Source: Bacteroidota bacterium
Lineage (GTDB): Bacteria; Bacteroidota; Bacteroidia; AKYH767-A; 2013-40CM-41-45
Reading direction: 5' to 3'
Length of the DNA: 64,000 nucleotides
NCBI GenBank assembly: GCA_003389385.1
Contig: QQVM01000003.1
Location: 1-64,000 of the forward strand
In this document: positions 8,168 to 17,024 of the stretch, piece after piece
Layout of the letters: the number at the start of each line of letters is the position of its first letter
Numbering within the stretch: position 1 is the first letter of the stretch
Notes under the pieces: generated by a model
The model's input: the letters and a program-made list of their open reading frames with translations, nothing else
Databases searched by the model: none
What the model was told of the DNA's origin: nothing
Translations under genes and position numbers: made by a program

Positions 8168-8493
8168 GCACTGCTTCTCACACTCGGGCTTTCCGACAAC
8201 TTTCTATGCGTTTCGTTATTTGATATGGGTTTGAGTTCGGGGTACGAGTTCGTATTTCCACTGTTCACCCGCACTGCTTCTCACACTCGGGCTTTCCGAC
8301 AACTTTCTATGCGTTTCGTTATTTGATATGGGTTTGAGTTCGGGGTACGAGTTCGTATTTCCACTGTTCACCTGGACTGTTTCTTACACTCGGGCTTTCC
8401 GACAACTTATTAAACGTTTCGTTATTTGATATAGGTATTTGTTCGAGGTACGAGTTCGTATTTCCACTGTTCAGCCGCACTGTTTCTCAAACT
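8168..8493. repeat. 103-bp tandem repeat array (3.2 copies)
   Basis: Units start at 8168, 8271, 8374 and (partial) 8477, each exactly 103 bp apart and beginning GCACTGCTTCTCACACTCGG or a close variant. Units 1 and 2 are virtually identical and unit 3 has diverged by roughly 12 bases. No open reading frame is conserved across units and there is no spacer variation, so it is not a CRISPR array. Confidence 0.9.
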
Positions 8494-8538
8494 TACACTT
8501 GAAGGCAGATCGCTCTATGCGAATTGTCGTGTGAAAAT

Positions 8539-8574
8539 GATGTCTGAACTGGGATTTATGGGATTGTTGGGATT
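8539..8574. repeat. 36-bp direct repeat, right copy
   Basis: Identical to 8085-8120 and followed by one further AATGGGATTGTTG period. Bases 8575-8699 hold no other recognisable feature. Confidence 0.85.
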
Positions 8575-8699
8575 AATGGGATTGTTGCCCGCTTAAAGGC
8601 AAGGTAAAATTTTGTGCGATGACATAAGATCGAACGCTGATACAGATATAAGCAGCTGTAAAATGATTAACCATCATGCACGACAGCTAATATCAACCC

Positions 8700-8960
8700 A
8701 ACACAAACGAAAAACATATTCAAGCCCTTCGGGCTTGTTTTTTTTAATTGCCGATTTTCTATTGATGTTGATCCCCTTCGGGGATCGGGGCGTTACGTAA
8801 TTCTGATTTCTATTTATGTTGATCCCCTCCGGGGGATTGGAGCGTTACGTAAACCGACTTCATTTCAAGTTGAAACCTATGGGGATTGTGTCGTTACGTT
8901 AACCGACTTCCAATGATGTTGGTCCTCTTCGAGGATCGGTGTGCTTCGTTCAGCAGCATC
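8700..8960. repeat. Hairpin repeat cluster, inverted relative of the 1-434 repeats
   Basis: AACATATTCAAGCCCTTCGG (from 8713) and the following GATCCCCTTCGGGGATC hairpin are the reverse complement of the same elements at 273-350. About four ~51-bp units follow (anchors near 8765, 8816, 8867 and 8916), each a GTTGATCC-type hairpin ending CGTTACGT; the later units are degenerate. Intergenic, no coding signal. 8961-9076 is featureless. Confidence 0.8.
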
Positions 8961-9076
8961 ATTTTTTTAGACAATTGATCAAGTTTTTATACTAGCTGCC
9001 AACCAGTCCGTCTTTCGGCAAACGTTTTTCAAAATCAACTTCCATACAACAAAGAAAAATTTAGGCTGTCGTTCAA

Positions 9077-10750
9077 TCAGAAGGAATAAGAAATTCCGCC
9101 GAGCACGTTGAACTTCTCGGATGGATAGTTGTACCATCTCTGGTAGCGGCTGAACCCAAGATTGTTCATGTTGAGGTACACGGAAAGGATCTTTGAATAG
9201 CGGTACTCAACACCAAGATTGGCGTCTATGTATGAGTTGATCTTCTCCGAAATAAATCCATTGGGCACGATCATGCGTGCATAGGATTTTCCACGGTGGT
9301 AAACTGCTGCCTTTAAATTGATCTTGTCGCGCAGCACATACCTGGCCTGAAGCTTCATTTCATTCGCCGGCATGTGCCAGACCTTGTCCTGAAGATCTGT
9401 TGAGTATGAATACTGGTCCACATGGAAGGATATCTCCGTGTTATTGGTATGATATCCTATCTCGGCATGCAAATCAAGAATGTTCACATCGTCGTAAATC
9501 AGATCAAACTGGTTGAAGAATACACTGTCGGTGACAAAGAGCGCCTTGTCCTTGTAAGTGGAGTACTTCGCCCATGCAGAGAATGAAATGGTATTGGAAA
9601 AGTTGCCTGTAAGTCCGCCCTGCAGTGACAATGCCCTGTTGGAATTCTTTGCCTCCACAGCAGGATTCATGAAGGGATTCTCAAGCGTGAGCGTACGAAA
9701 GCTGTTCTTCTGCACATCGCCGTCAACCCTGGCAAAAGCAGATAGAATATTATCTGCGATCGGAATGGATACAAGAATGTCTGGATATAAGTGCAAATCG
9801 GAATCAAGGTTTTTCTCAATCACTACTTTTCCGCCAAGCTCAAAACGCACTTTGTCTTTGTTCAGGTTAATTTTGGGAGAGATCCTTACAATGTTCCTGT
9901 TCAGATTGGAAAGCAGACTGAGTGTTTCATTCTCAGCAGGTGTCTTTTTGAAGTAATTGAACTCCACAGCCAAACTTCCGTACTTCCCGTTCATCTCTTT
10001 TCCTAACATTCCCTTGAAAGAAAAGTCGTTCTCCCCTACCTCGTATGCATCGGATGTATTGGAGAAACCGAAACGCGTGTTGTAGTTGAGCCTGTCTTTC
10101 GAAGAGTGATTGGATGCAAGCCCCGCGCTGAAGGCAAAGGTGGAAAAACGCTGCCTGATGCTTTTCTTGTCGATGATGGTATCTGCAGTGTTAAAGCCAT
10201 AGTAATGCACCACGTCCCGGTCGTAATCCGCCTCGCCACTGAATACGACATTCTCCAGAAAATATTTCCCGTACACCTCAGCGTCATTCTGGCTGTATGA
10301 TGCGTCGCCGACATTTTTCAGATTAGGCGAAGCGGATAAATGCTTCGCTGAAAGTCCGAGCGAACCCTTTTTCGATCGCAATGAATTCACATACAGTTCG
10401 CCGTTATACTTTGAATAGTTCCCAAGGCCGAGTACGACATGATTTCTGTACAGTTTTGAAAGACTCTCATCTTTGATCTTCACTGCTTTGATTGTGGCAG
10501 TCTCGAACTCCGTCTCAGCCTGCTTCGGATTGATCCTGTAATTCTGCGCAGGCAATGCCGCGCTGGATGTATCCGCTTCCGGCGAATCAGAAATCTTGAA
10601 TGACTCTGCAAGCACAGGCTTGTAATCCTTCACGATGATATACTCCTTATCGCCCAGGTTATCTTTTTCCTTCTGCTGCGCATAGCTGCTGAAACAGGAA
10701 ATAGCGCTGAGGATGAATCCTGTCCCTATGGCGTTCAAAACTTTATTCAT
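9077..10750 (-). CDS. Outer-membrane beta-barrel protein (TonB-receptor-like)
   Basis: 557 aa from the ATG at 10750; a TTG at 10768 would add six residues. The signal peptide (MNKVLNAIGTGFILSAISCF ... SYAQ) is followed by a ~90-residue periplasmic segment with KEYIIVKDYKPVLAESFKI, then alternating aromatic/polar beta strands to the C-terminus, which ends YSF as outer-membrane barrels do. No plug domain is evident, so I call it barrel only. It is 36 bp downstream of the large TPR gene, a pairing I know from other Bacteroidota. The cargo or role is unknown. Confidence 0.8.
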   Translation of the reverse strand: MNKVLNAIGTGFILSAISCFSSYAQQKEKDNLGDKEYIIVKDYKPVLAESFKISDSPEADTSSAALPAQNYRINPKQAETEFETATIKAVKIKDESLSKLYRNHVVLGLGNYSKYNGELYVNSLRSKKGSLGLSAKHLSASPNLKNVGDASYSQNDAEVYGKYFLENVVFSGEADYDRDVVHYYGFNTADTIIDKKSIRQRFSTFAFSAGLASNHSSKDRLNYNTRFGFSNTSDAYEVGENDFSFKGMLGKEMNGKYGSLAVEFNYFKKTPAENETLSLLSNLNRNIVRISPKINLNKDKVRFELGGKVVIEKNLDSDLHLYPDILVSIPIADNILSAFARVDGDVQKNSFRTLTLENPFMNPAVEAKNSNRALSLQGGLTGNFSNTISFSAWAKYSTYKDKALFVTDSVFFNQFDLIYDDVNILDLHAEIGYHTNNTEISFHVDQYSYSTDLQDKVWHMPANEMKLQARYVLRDKINLKAAVYHRGKSYARMIVPNGFISEKINSYIDANLGVEYRYSKILSVYLNMNNLGFSRYQRWYNYPSEKFNVLGGISYSF

Positions 10751-10786
10751 TGAAATATTCTTCTGCAATGTTTATAGAGAAAGATA

Positions 10787-13700
10787 TTACTCTTCCGTTT
10801 CTTCATTCTCCGGTACTTTACTCTGCTTCTGCTCCATCAACCCGGCTTCCTTTCTTCTTGCATCAGCGATGAGCGCGTCCAGTTTCTGTCTTGCGATCTC
10901 GCGCAGGTCATCCGGATCTCCCGGTGATTTTTCGAAATTATCAACTATGCTCTTGTATGTTTCCCTGGCCTGGAATGTGTCTGCTTGAGCAAGGTAATTG
11001 TCGCCGAGCAGAATAAACCCTTTCGCAACCCAATAGTCATAAGAAGGTACCTGCTTCTGAATTTCAAAAATAATTTTCTGGCTTTCCTTGTAATTGGATT
11101 GCTTATACTCTATCGCAGCGAGATAATATTTACTTTCAGCTGTCATTTCACTGTTCGTTCTCTTTGAAACAACAGAAAGACTGATCTTCGCTTTTTCCAG
11201 CTCGTTCAGAAAATAATGTGATTTACCCGCAATGAGATGAGCCTCATTCATGAGGTCTTTATCGGATGTATTGGAATCAATAATCTTTTTAGCCTGCTCC
11301 TGTGCGCGTGCATAATCTTCCAGCTTGAAATTGCAACGCATTTGTCCGGCCTGTGAAGCAAGAATATTCTCTTTTATTTCTGCGATGTTCTCCAACTCAG
11401 AAAAATTATTCAGCGCCTCGACGTATTCCTTGAAATGAAAATTAATCAGGCCTGCATGCAGCAGTGATTTCTCCGTGAAAGAATTTCTTGAAGCATCGAT
11501 TACTACATTATAAGCTGTAAGCGCTTTTTCGTATTGCTTGTTCCTGAAGAGGCAGTCTGCTTTGTAATAATTGGCATTCGTCCTGAATAATGCATCAGGA
11601 TATTTGGAAAGGTAGGAATCAAATTCACGGATTGCCTGGTCGCATTTCCCCTGTGTGTACAAAAGTTCAGCAGCTTCGTATGAAAGTGAATCTTCAGAAG
11701 CCTTGCTGATATCCGCATTGGGCACGGTCTTCACATAATCGAGGAACTGATTCACCTTGTTCTGGGATACAGAAATATTTCTGATTTGCGCCAACGCTTC
11801 CCGGGATTCAGGTGTGTTCGGATATTTCTTCACAATGTTCTGGTAAGCCGCCAATGCCTTATCATCTTCGTTGTTGTTGTAATACACGAGCGCTTCTCCC
11901 AATTCAGCTTTCTTCACATAGCTGCCGCCCGGAAAATCTGTGATTACCTTCCTATAATAGGTGAGCGCCTGGGCATTATTTCCAGCGATCATACTGGCAG
12001 AACCGGCTTCATACAGCGCGTCGTCGTAATAAACTGACTTCGGATACTTGTCGAAAAGCTTTTGAAGTGTAGCAACCTTATCATTCATTCTTCCCTGTAC
12101 ACCCTGAATGATGGCTTTTTGAAAAATTGCATAATCGCTTGACTTGGCATTGGCGGCAATGGCCTGGTTGTAATAATCCAACGCGTTTGCCTGGTCTCTC
12201 ATCATAAAGAAACAATCTGCAACACGAATGATTGCGTCATTGTATCTGCCCGGGTCTGATTGACTTTTTTCCTGCAGGTATTTTCTGAAAGCGGTCTGAG
12301 AATTTTTATAGTCTTCTTTTTTGAAATGAGTATAGCCAATGTTGTAATTCGCCAGATTGTAGTATTGGCTTTTCACCGCAGCCGGTGTGTACAGAAAATC
12401 ATTGTATGACTTCAGAGCCTTGTCAAATTCACTCAGGCGGTAATGTGCTTCAGCTTTCCAATAGTGAGCCAGGGCAACAAGATTCTGGTCATGCGGATTA
12501 GAAAGTGATACATTGAAAAGTCGGATGGCTTCCGAATTGTTATTGTCCATGAACAGTTCAATCCCTCTGAAGTATGCCACTTTCTGATATGCCTGTTTGA
12601 TACCAGCTGACTTTACTTTGATGGATTCAATCGCTGAAAGTGCATCCTTGTAATTGCGCGTATTTGAGTACAGCGCCACCAGCAATTCATTCGCCTCGTC
12701 CACATACACTGAATTTGGAAAATCACGAACGAATGAGCGGAATGATTCCACAGCCACTGAATGAAAATTCAGTTCATTTGAAAGTTTGGCATAGTTGAAA
12801 GCAGACTCTTCCCTGATCTGATTATCGTATGTCATCTTCGCAGCAGATTGAAAGGCTGTGCGCGCGCTTCTTTTGGCATTTGTCTTCAGGTATGAATCAG
12901 CCAGCATAAAGTACGCATTCTGGGCAATCGCATCATCCTGTGATGTAACTTTCTGAAAATAGGAAATAGCCTTTTCAAATGAGCCTGTTTTGTAGTGGCA
13001 ATATCCGATCTGGTAATAATCCTGTCTCCCGGCATTGGAAGAATTCTTCTCATAGTCGAGCAGATAAGGCAGGGCTTCCCTGTAATTGCCCTTACGGTAA
13101 TGCGATTCCCCCACCATTCTGCCGATCTCCAGTCCGTTCTTCGCGTCAACTGAATCAAGTGCTCCCGGCGCGAAACGGATCAGTTCATCGTATTTACCCT
13201 GCTTGTAATAAATCTGTGTGATATAATACGGAGCGACCGGACCGAACGATTCCGAATCTTTCAGCTTCATAAATCCTTTCAAAGCGGTTTCGTAATTACC
13301 GTTCACATAAGCCATGTGTGAATAATAATACCCGGCAGCGGAAGCGTATTTGCTGTCACCGTCTTTTACATTGAAAAATGACTTTGATGCCTGCTCATAA
13401 TCATTCGTCATGTAATAAGCATATCCAAGGCGAAAATTCAGCTCGTCTCTTTTCTGCTGGCCGAGATCATTCTGATCTATCAGCACAAATCTTTCCTGAG
13501 CTTTTTTATACTTCTTCTGGCGATAATAAAAATTTCCGAGATCCAGCTGTGCGCTCAGATAATTCGGATTTTCCGGATAATCGACCATATAGGAAAGCAG
13601 CAGACTCTCAGCATCCTTGTGAAAGAGTTCCGCAGCGCAGACGGCATGATAATAAGCTGCATTTCCCTTGATCTCAATCGGAACATTTTTATCAGAATCA

Positions 13701-13861
13701 AGGATATGCTTGAACTCTTTCTGCGCCGCAGTGAATTTTTGTTTCTGAAACAAATTCAAACCTGTTTCATAGGAGCTGGCAGGATCGGTATAAACTGCAG
13801 TCTGCTGTGAATATGCGCCAAGGGTAATGAACAGAAATACCGATAAAAGCCGGAAAGACAT
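10787..13861 (-). CDS. Large tetratricopeptide-repeat periplasmic protein
   Basis: 1024 aa. Signal peptide MSFRLLSVFLFITLGAYSQQ, then TPR-like helix pairs along the whole length (repeated patterns such as YKKAQERFVLIDQ, YETALKGFMKLKD, YNDAIIRVADCFF, YARAQEQAKKII), ending in an acidic/Lys tail. Likely periplasmic or outer-membrane-associated scaffold. First gene of a two-gene unit with the barrel protein downstream. A candidate -7 box (CAAAATTA on the plus strand, 13900-13907) lies about 40 bp before the start, with no clear -33. Confidence 0.88.
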   Translation of the reverse strand: MSFRLLSVFLFITLGAYSQQTAVYTDPASSYETGLNLFQKQKFTAAQKEFKHILDSDKNVPIEIKGNAAYYHAVCAAELFHKDAESLLLSYMVDYPENPNYLSAQLDLGNFYYRQKKYKKAQERFVLIDQNDLGQQKRDELNFRLGYAYYMTNDYEQASKSFFNVKDGDSKYASAAGYYYSHMAYVNGNYETALKGFMKLKDSESFGPVAPYYITQIYYKQGKYDELIRFAPGALDSVDAKNGLEIGRMVGESHYRKGNYREALPYLLDYEKNSSNAGRQDYYQIGYCHYKTGSFEKAISYFQKVTSQDDAIAQNAYFMLADSYLKTNAKRSARTAFQSAAKMTYDNQIREESAFNYAKLSNELNFHSVAVESFRSFVRDFPNSVYVDEANELLVALYSNTRNYKDALSAIESIKVKSAGIKQAYQKVAYFRGIELFMDNNNSEAIRLFNVSLSNPHDQNLVALAHYWKAEAHYRLSEFDKALKSYNDFLYTPAAVKSQYYNLANYNIGYTHFKKEDYKNSQTAFRKYLQEKSQSDPGRYNDAIIRVADCFFMMRDQANALDYYNQAIAANAKSSDYAIFQKAIIQGVQGRMNDKVATLQKLFDKYPKSVYYDDALYEAGSASMIAGNNAQALTYYRKVITDFPGGSYVKKAELGEALVYYNNNEDDKALAAYQNIVKKYPNTPESREALAQIRNISVSQNKVNQFLDYVKTVPNADISKASEDSLSYEAAELLYTQGKCDQAIREFDSYLSKYPDALFRTNANYYKADCLFRNKQYEKALTAYNVVIDASRNSFTEKSLLHAGLINFHFKEYVEALNNFSELENIAEIKENILASQAGQMRCNFKLEDYARAQEQAKKIIDSNTSDKDLMNEAHLIAGKSHYFLNELEKAKISLSVVSKRTNSEMTAESKYYLAAIEYKQSNYKESQKIIFEIQKQVPSYDYWVAKGFILLGDNYLAQADTFQARETYKSIVDNFEKSPGDPDDLREIARQKLDALIADARRKEAGLMEQKQSKVPENEETEE

Positions 13862-14046
13862 GTGTATGCTTAGGAATTTTGAGATTAACGGGACCTTAGC
13901 AAAATTATTGCAAAGCCCTTGCAGGCAGGTTTGAAAGCTTTGTATTTACCAACATAGTTTTAAACATAAAAACAATTCTTTTCCGCTTCAGTCAGCCCAT
14001 TCAATAAACATCTTACATTTGTTAAGGCAAATACAAAAATCAAATC

Positions 14047-14910
14047 ATGAAACTGATTCAATCATTCGGATTGCTTATCGTTTTTGCATTTATCATATGG
14101 TCTTGCAAAAAAGATGAAACCAAACTTGAATTTGATATTCAGGCGGCACAGGATCACGCACTGGCTGAAGGAATATTCAATGATGTGATGAGTATCTCAA
14201 ATCTGGCTATCGAGAATGGCGAGCCAGGAGTGCAATCGGCTTATCGCTCGGGTGAAGGCAGCAATCTGCTTGCAAGCAACTGCGCAAGAGTCAGCATCAC
14301 ACCCGACAGCAGCGGACAAGGCGGCTTCATTGTGGTTGATTTCGGAAGCCAGAACTGCAAAGGGAGCGATAACCGATACAGGAGAGGCATCATTAACATC
14401 AGCTATACAGGTTTTTACAGAGATTCGGGAACGGTCATTACCAGTACCATGCAGGATTACTACGTAGGAATTGACAGCACGAACATGTATAAGGTTAACG
14501 GAACCAAGACACTGAAGAACGAAGGAAGAAACAGCAGCAACAATATATGGTTTTCAATTTCGGTTAACAGCCAGATCACCAACAAAGGCAACTCTGTGCT
14601 TACCTGGAATTCAACCCGACAGAGAGAGTGGATTGCAGGAAGCACCACGACCGGATGGCTGATGTGGCTTGATGATGTGTACAGCATCACCGGCTCTGCC
14701 AGCGGAACAAGTTTTGAAGGAAAAAATTTTACGGTGAACATCACCAAGGCGCTTAAGGTTGCTCTGAATTGCAAATGGATCACAGAAGGAACCCTGGAAC
14801 TTACACCTGAGGGACTCACACCAAGAGTATTAGACTACGGCTCAGGAACATGCGACAATGACGCGAGAATCACTGTTGGCGGAGCCAGTTTTGATGTGAA
14901 GTTGCGTTAA
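14047..14910 (+). CDS. Secreted lipoprotein, unknown function
   Basis: 287 aa with lipoprotein signal peptide and lipobox IIWSC, modified Cys at residue 20, followed by KKDE. The mature part is rich in beta strand, Ser, Thr and Asn (GFIVVDFGSQNCKGSDNRYR, repeated NGTK/GSASG turns). No family recognised. A -7-like box TACATTTG (14014-14021) lies 26 bp before the ATG. It stands alone between the divergent TPR gene and the 14982 gene. Confidence 0.8.
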   Translation: MKLIQSFGLLIVFAFIIWSCKKDETKLEFDIQAAQDHALAEGIFNDVMSISNLAIENGEPGVQSAYRSGEGSNLLASNCARVSITPDSSGQGGFIVVDFGSQNCKGSDNRYRRGIINISYTGFYRDSGTVITSTMQDYYVGIDSTNMYKVNGTKTLKNEGRNSSNNIWFSISVNSQITNKGNSVLTWNSTRQREWIAGSTTTGWLMWLDDVYSITGSASGTSFEGKNFTVNITKALKVALNCKWITEGTLELTPEGLTPRVLDYGSGTCDNDARITVGGASFDVKLR

Positions 14911-14981
14911 GAGTCAAGGATTGTTAACAGAAAAGCCTCGTCAGCTTTCAAGTTTGATTTTTCATTGTTTATTTTCGCAAA

Positions 14982-15188
14982 ATGTATATCCTGAAAGTTA
15001 AGGGAACGGCAAAGATTCCTGACTATGTGCAATTGCGTGATGACAGCTTCACGCTGCTTGCATACTTTCGTGTAGACAGGCCTGAGAAAGCGATTGCCAA
15101 AGCAGGATTCGCAGATCGCGAGGAGGAAATCATCAGGATAATCAATGAGATTCCCTACGGCAAAATGCAAAAGATAAACCTAGATTAA
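14982..15188 (+). CDS. Small conserved-looking protein upstream of FtsE-like ATPase
   Basis: 68 aa, start ATG at 14982. Soluble, with no signal or membrane segment: MYILKVKGTAKIPDYVQLRD, then a helical C-terminal half (REEEIIRIINEIPYGK). Only 12 bp separates it from the ATPase, which implies co-transcription and perhaps a related role at the division or envelope ABC complex. Family not recognised. Confidence 0.7.
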   Translation: MYILKVKGTAKIPDYVQLRDDSFTLLAYFRVDRPEKAIAKAGFADREEEIIRIINEIPYGKMQKINLD

Positions 15189-15200
15189 TCATTTCGCTTC

Positions 15201-15899
15201 ATGTCAGAAGAAAGCATTGTATCCATACGAAACGCCAATATTTTCCAGTCGAATAATCTTGTGCTTTCAAATGTCAACCTTGAATTTCAGCGCGGCGAAT
15301 TCGCTTATTTGATCGGCAAAACCGGCAGCGGAAAAAGCAGCCTGCTTAAGATGCTCTACGGCGATGTTGAGCTCTCTGAAGGAGAAGGAAAAGTTTGCGG
15401 ATTTTCTCTGAACAAATTACGCGTAAAAGATGTGCCATTTCTACGGAGGAAACTGGGAATCGTGTTCCAGGACTTTCAGTTGCTCACCGACCGCTCAGTG
15501 AATTCCAATTTATTCTTCGTTCTAAAAGCGACTGGCTGGAAAGAGAAAAAGAAAATGTCGGAGCGCGTCAGTCAGGTTCTTGACAAAGTCGGACTGTCAA
15601 CAAAAGGCTTCAAGATGCCGCATGAACTAAGTGGCGGTGAACAGCAAAGAGTTGTAATCGCACGCGCTCTTCTCAACGATCCCGACCTGATCCTTGCCGA
15701 CGAGCCGACCGGCAACCTTGATCCGGAAACATCAGAAGGAATCATGCGCCTCTTGCTTGAGATCAGCCAGAATCAAAAGGCGGTTCTTATGGCCACACAT
15801 AACTATTCCCTCATTGAAAAATTTCCCGGGCGCATCATACGTTGTGAAAATGGAAAACTGCTCGACTCAAAAGTGATGGCTGAATCTTATCAATCCTGA
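15201..15899 (+). CDS. ftsE: ABC transporter ATP-binding protein, FtsE-like
   Basis: 232 aa. Walker [10 protein letters not shown] (residues 39-47), Q-loop FQDFQLL, signature [10 protein letters not shown], Walker [13 protein letters not shown] and H-loop ATHNYSL. Length, a short Walker A-to-signature distance and the DEPTGNLD form fit FtsE/LolD-type ATPases; best match by eye is FtsE, partner of FtsX in activating cell-wall hydrolysis at division. No permease gene adjoins it, which is usual for FtsE in Bacteroidota. Stop codon abuts the stop of the converging glycosyltransferase gene. Confidence 0.8.
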   Translation: MSEESIVSIRNANIFQSNNLVLSNVNLEFQRGEFAYLIGKTGSGKSSLLKMLYGDVELSEGEGKVCGFSLNKLRVKDVPFLRRKLGIVFQDFQLLTDRSVNSNLFFVLKATGWKEKKKMSERVSQVLDKVGLSTKGFKMPHELSGGEQQRVVIARALLNDPDLILADEPTGNLDPETSEGIMRLLLEISQNQKAVLMATHNYSLIEKFPGRIIRCENGKLLDSKVMAESYQS

Positions 15900-17024
15900 T
15901 TAAAAAATCAGCCTGACAAGCTTTTTGGCATTTACAGCATTTGAAAATTTTTCATTCAAAATCTTTCTGCGTTTTTCAATTTCAGCTTCTGAAAAACTTC
16001 CGAGCTTCATGATTTTTTTCAGGGAAGCTTTCATCTCTGACTCCGAATCTGCAATTGTACAAAGTGATTCCAATCCGGTATCTTTTACCATAGGAGAATT
16101 CACCAGGCAGTACCTCCCAAGGAACAGGGCAGCGAGAAACTTCAGCTTAATTCCTGTCGCCTGAAAAGTCGGCAGGACATTGCAATGTGCCTGGCTGATT
16201 AAAGAATAAATTTCCGCAGGCGATTTGTCAGTAATGAGTTCTGCATTGGCACAGTTACGCACGGCCCGGATCAGTTCTTTAGAAGGCTTGGAGCCTGCAA
16301 TTTTTAACTGAAGCTTCAGTCCGGGCATTATCCTGTTCACTAAATACAAAGCAGCTTCATTATTTTCCCCGATTGAAAGGTTGCCGTGATAAAGCACGTA
16401 GTTTCCAATGCCCTTTTCTATCTTCACATCATCGAAAGGATGAAAGGCAGGCACATATTCAACCTTTTTAAAAAGCCCTGCATAATACTTTCTGTCATTC
16501 GGTGAAATGGCGGCAACCATGTCTGCCTGTTCAAGCACATTTTCATACTTCTTCAACTTTCCTGCTTCGTTGTAGAAGTAATATTTTTTAAAAATGTTGC
16601 GCTCAACTTTTGCCAGGTTTTCATAGTAATCATGCTCCACATTATGAGTCCTCACGATCTTTCTTCGACCTGCAAGACTCTTATCCGAAAGGAGAAATGT
16701 TGAATGCAATCCTTCCATCAGCACAGGATAGTTGTCCTTCAGAAGATTCTTCCTGAGCTGATCACTCTGACGGCTCAAAACTATATATGGAAGGGTATTG
16801 AAGAGCTGGGATCGGGCAGTGTGCCTGGGATAGTAATGAACCTTTCTGCATATCTCTTTCAATTCGCTCGCATGTGTTCTCCCATACTCGAAACAATGCA
16901 AGTGTATCTGTATTCCAGCTTCGTTGAGAGCTTTCAATTTGTAAAACACATCAATTACTCCGCCATAATCAGGAGGATAGGGTATGTCAAAAGAAATGAC
17001 GTGTAAATGCTTTTCAGAGGACAT
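15900..17024 (-). CDS. Glycosyltransferase, GT4-like
   Basis: 374 aa. Two Rossmann-type halves: the N-terminal half opens HVISFDIPYPPDYGGVIDVF, with the glycine loop; the C-terminal half has YVLYHGNLSIGENNEAALYL and VLPTFQATGIKLKFLAAL, as expected for nucleotide-sugar binding in GT-B enzymes. Probably works on cell-surface polysaccharide. Its start overlaps the end of the upstream glycosyltransferase by 11 bp, so the two are translated from one mRNA. Donor and acceptor cannot be told. Confidence 0.85.
   Translation of the reverse strand: MSSEKHLHVISFDIPYPPDYGGVIDVFYKLKALNEAGIQIHLHCFEYGRTHASELKEICRKVHYYPRHTARSQLFNTLPYIVLSRQSDQLRKNLLKDNYPVLMEGLHSTFLLSDKSLAGRRKIVRTHNVEHDYYENLAKVERNIFKKYYFYNEAGKLKKYENVLEQADMVAAISPNDRKYYAGLFKKVEYVPAFHPFDDVKIEKGIGNYVLYHGNLSIGENNEAALYLVNRIMPGLKLQLKIAGSKPSKELIRAVRNCANAELITDKSPAEIYSLISQAHCNVLPTFQATGIKLKFLAALFLGRYCLVNSPMVKDTGLESLCTIADSESEMKASLKKIMKLGSFSEAEIEKRRKILNEKFSNAVNAKKLVRLIF

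Noticed and set aside
8612-8800. ORF coding for a 62-aa protein
   Set aside because: It lies in the hairpin repeat and gives the same repeat-derived peptide; no family features.
8168-8960. Possible CRISPR array
   Set aside because: Repeats are 103 or ~51 bp and tandem with no unique spacers and no cas genes.
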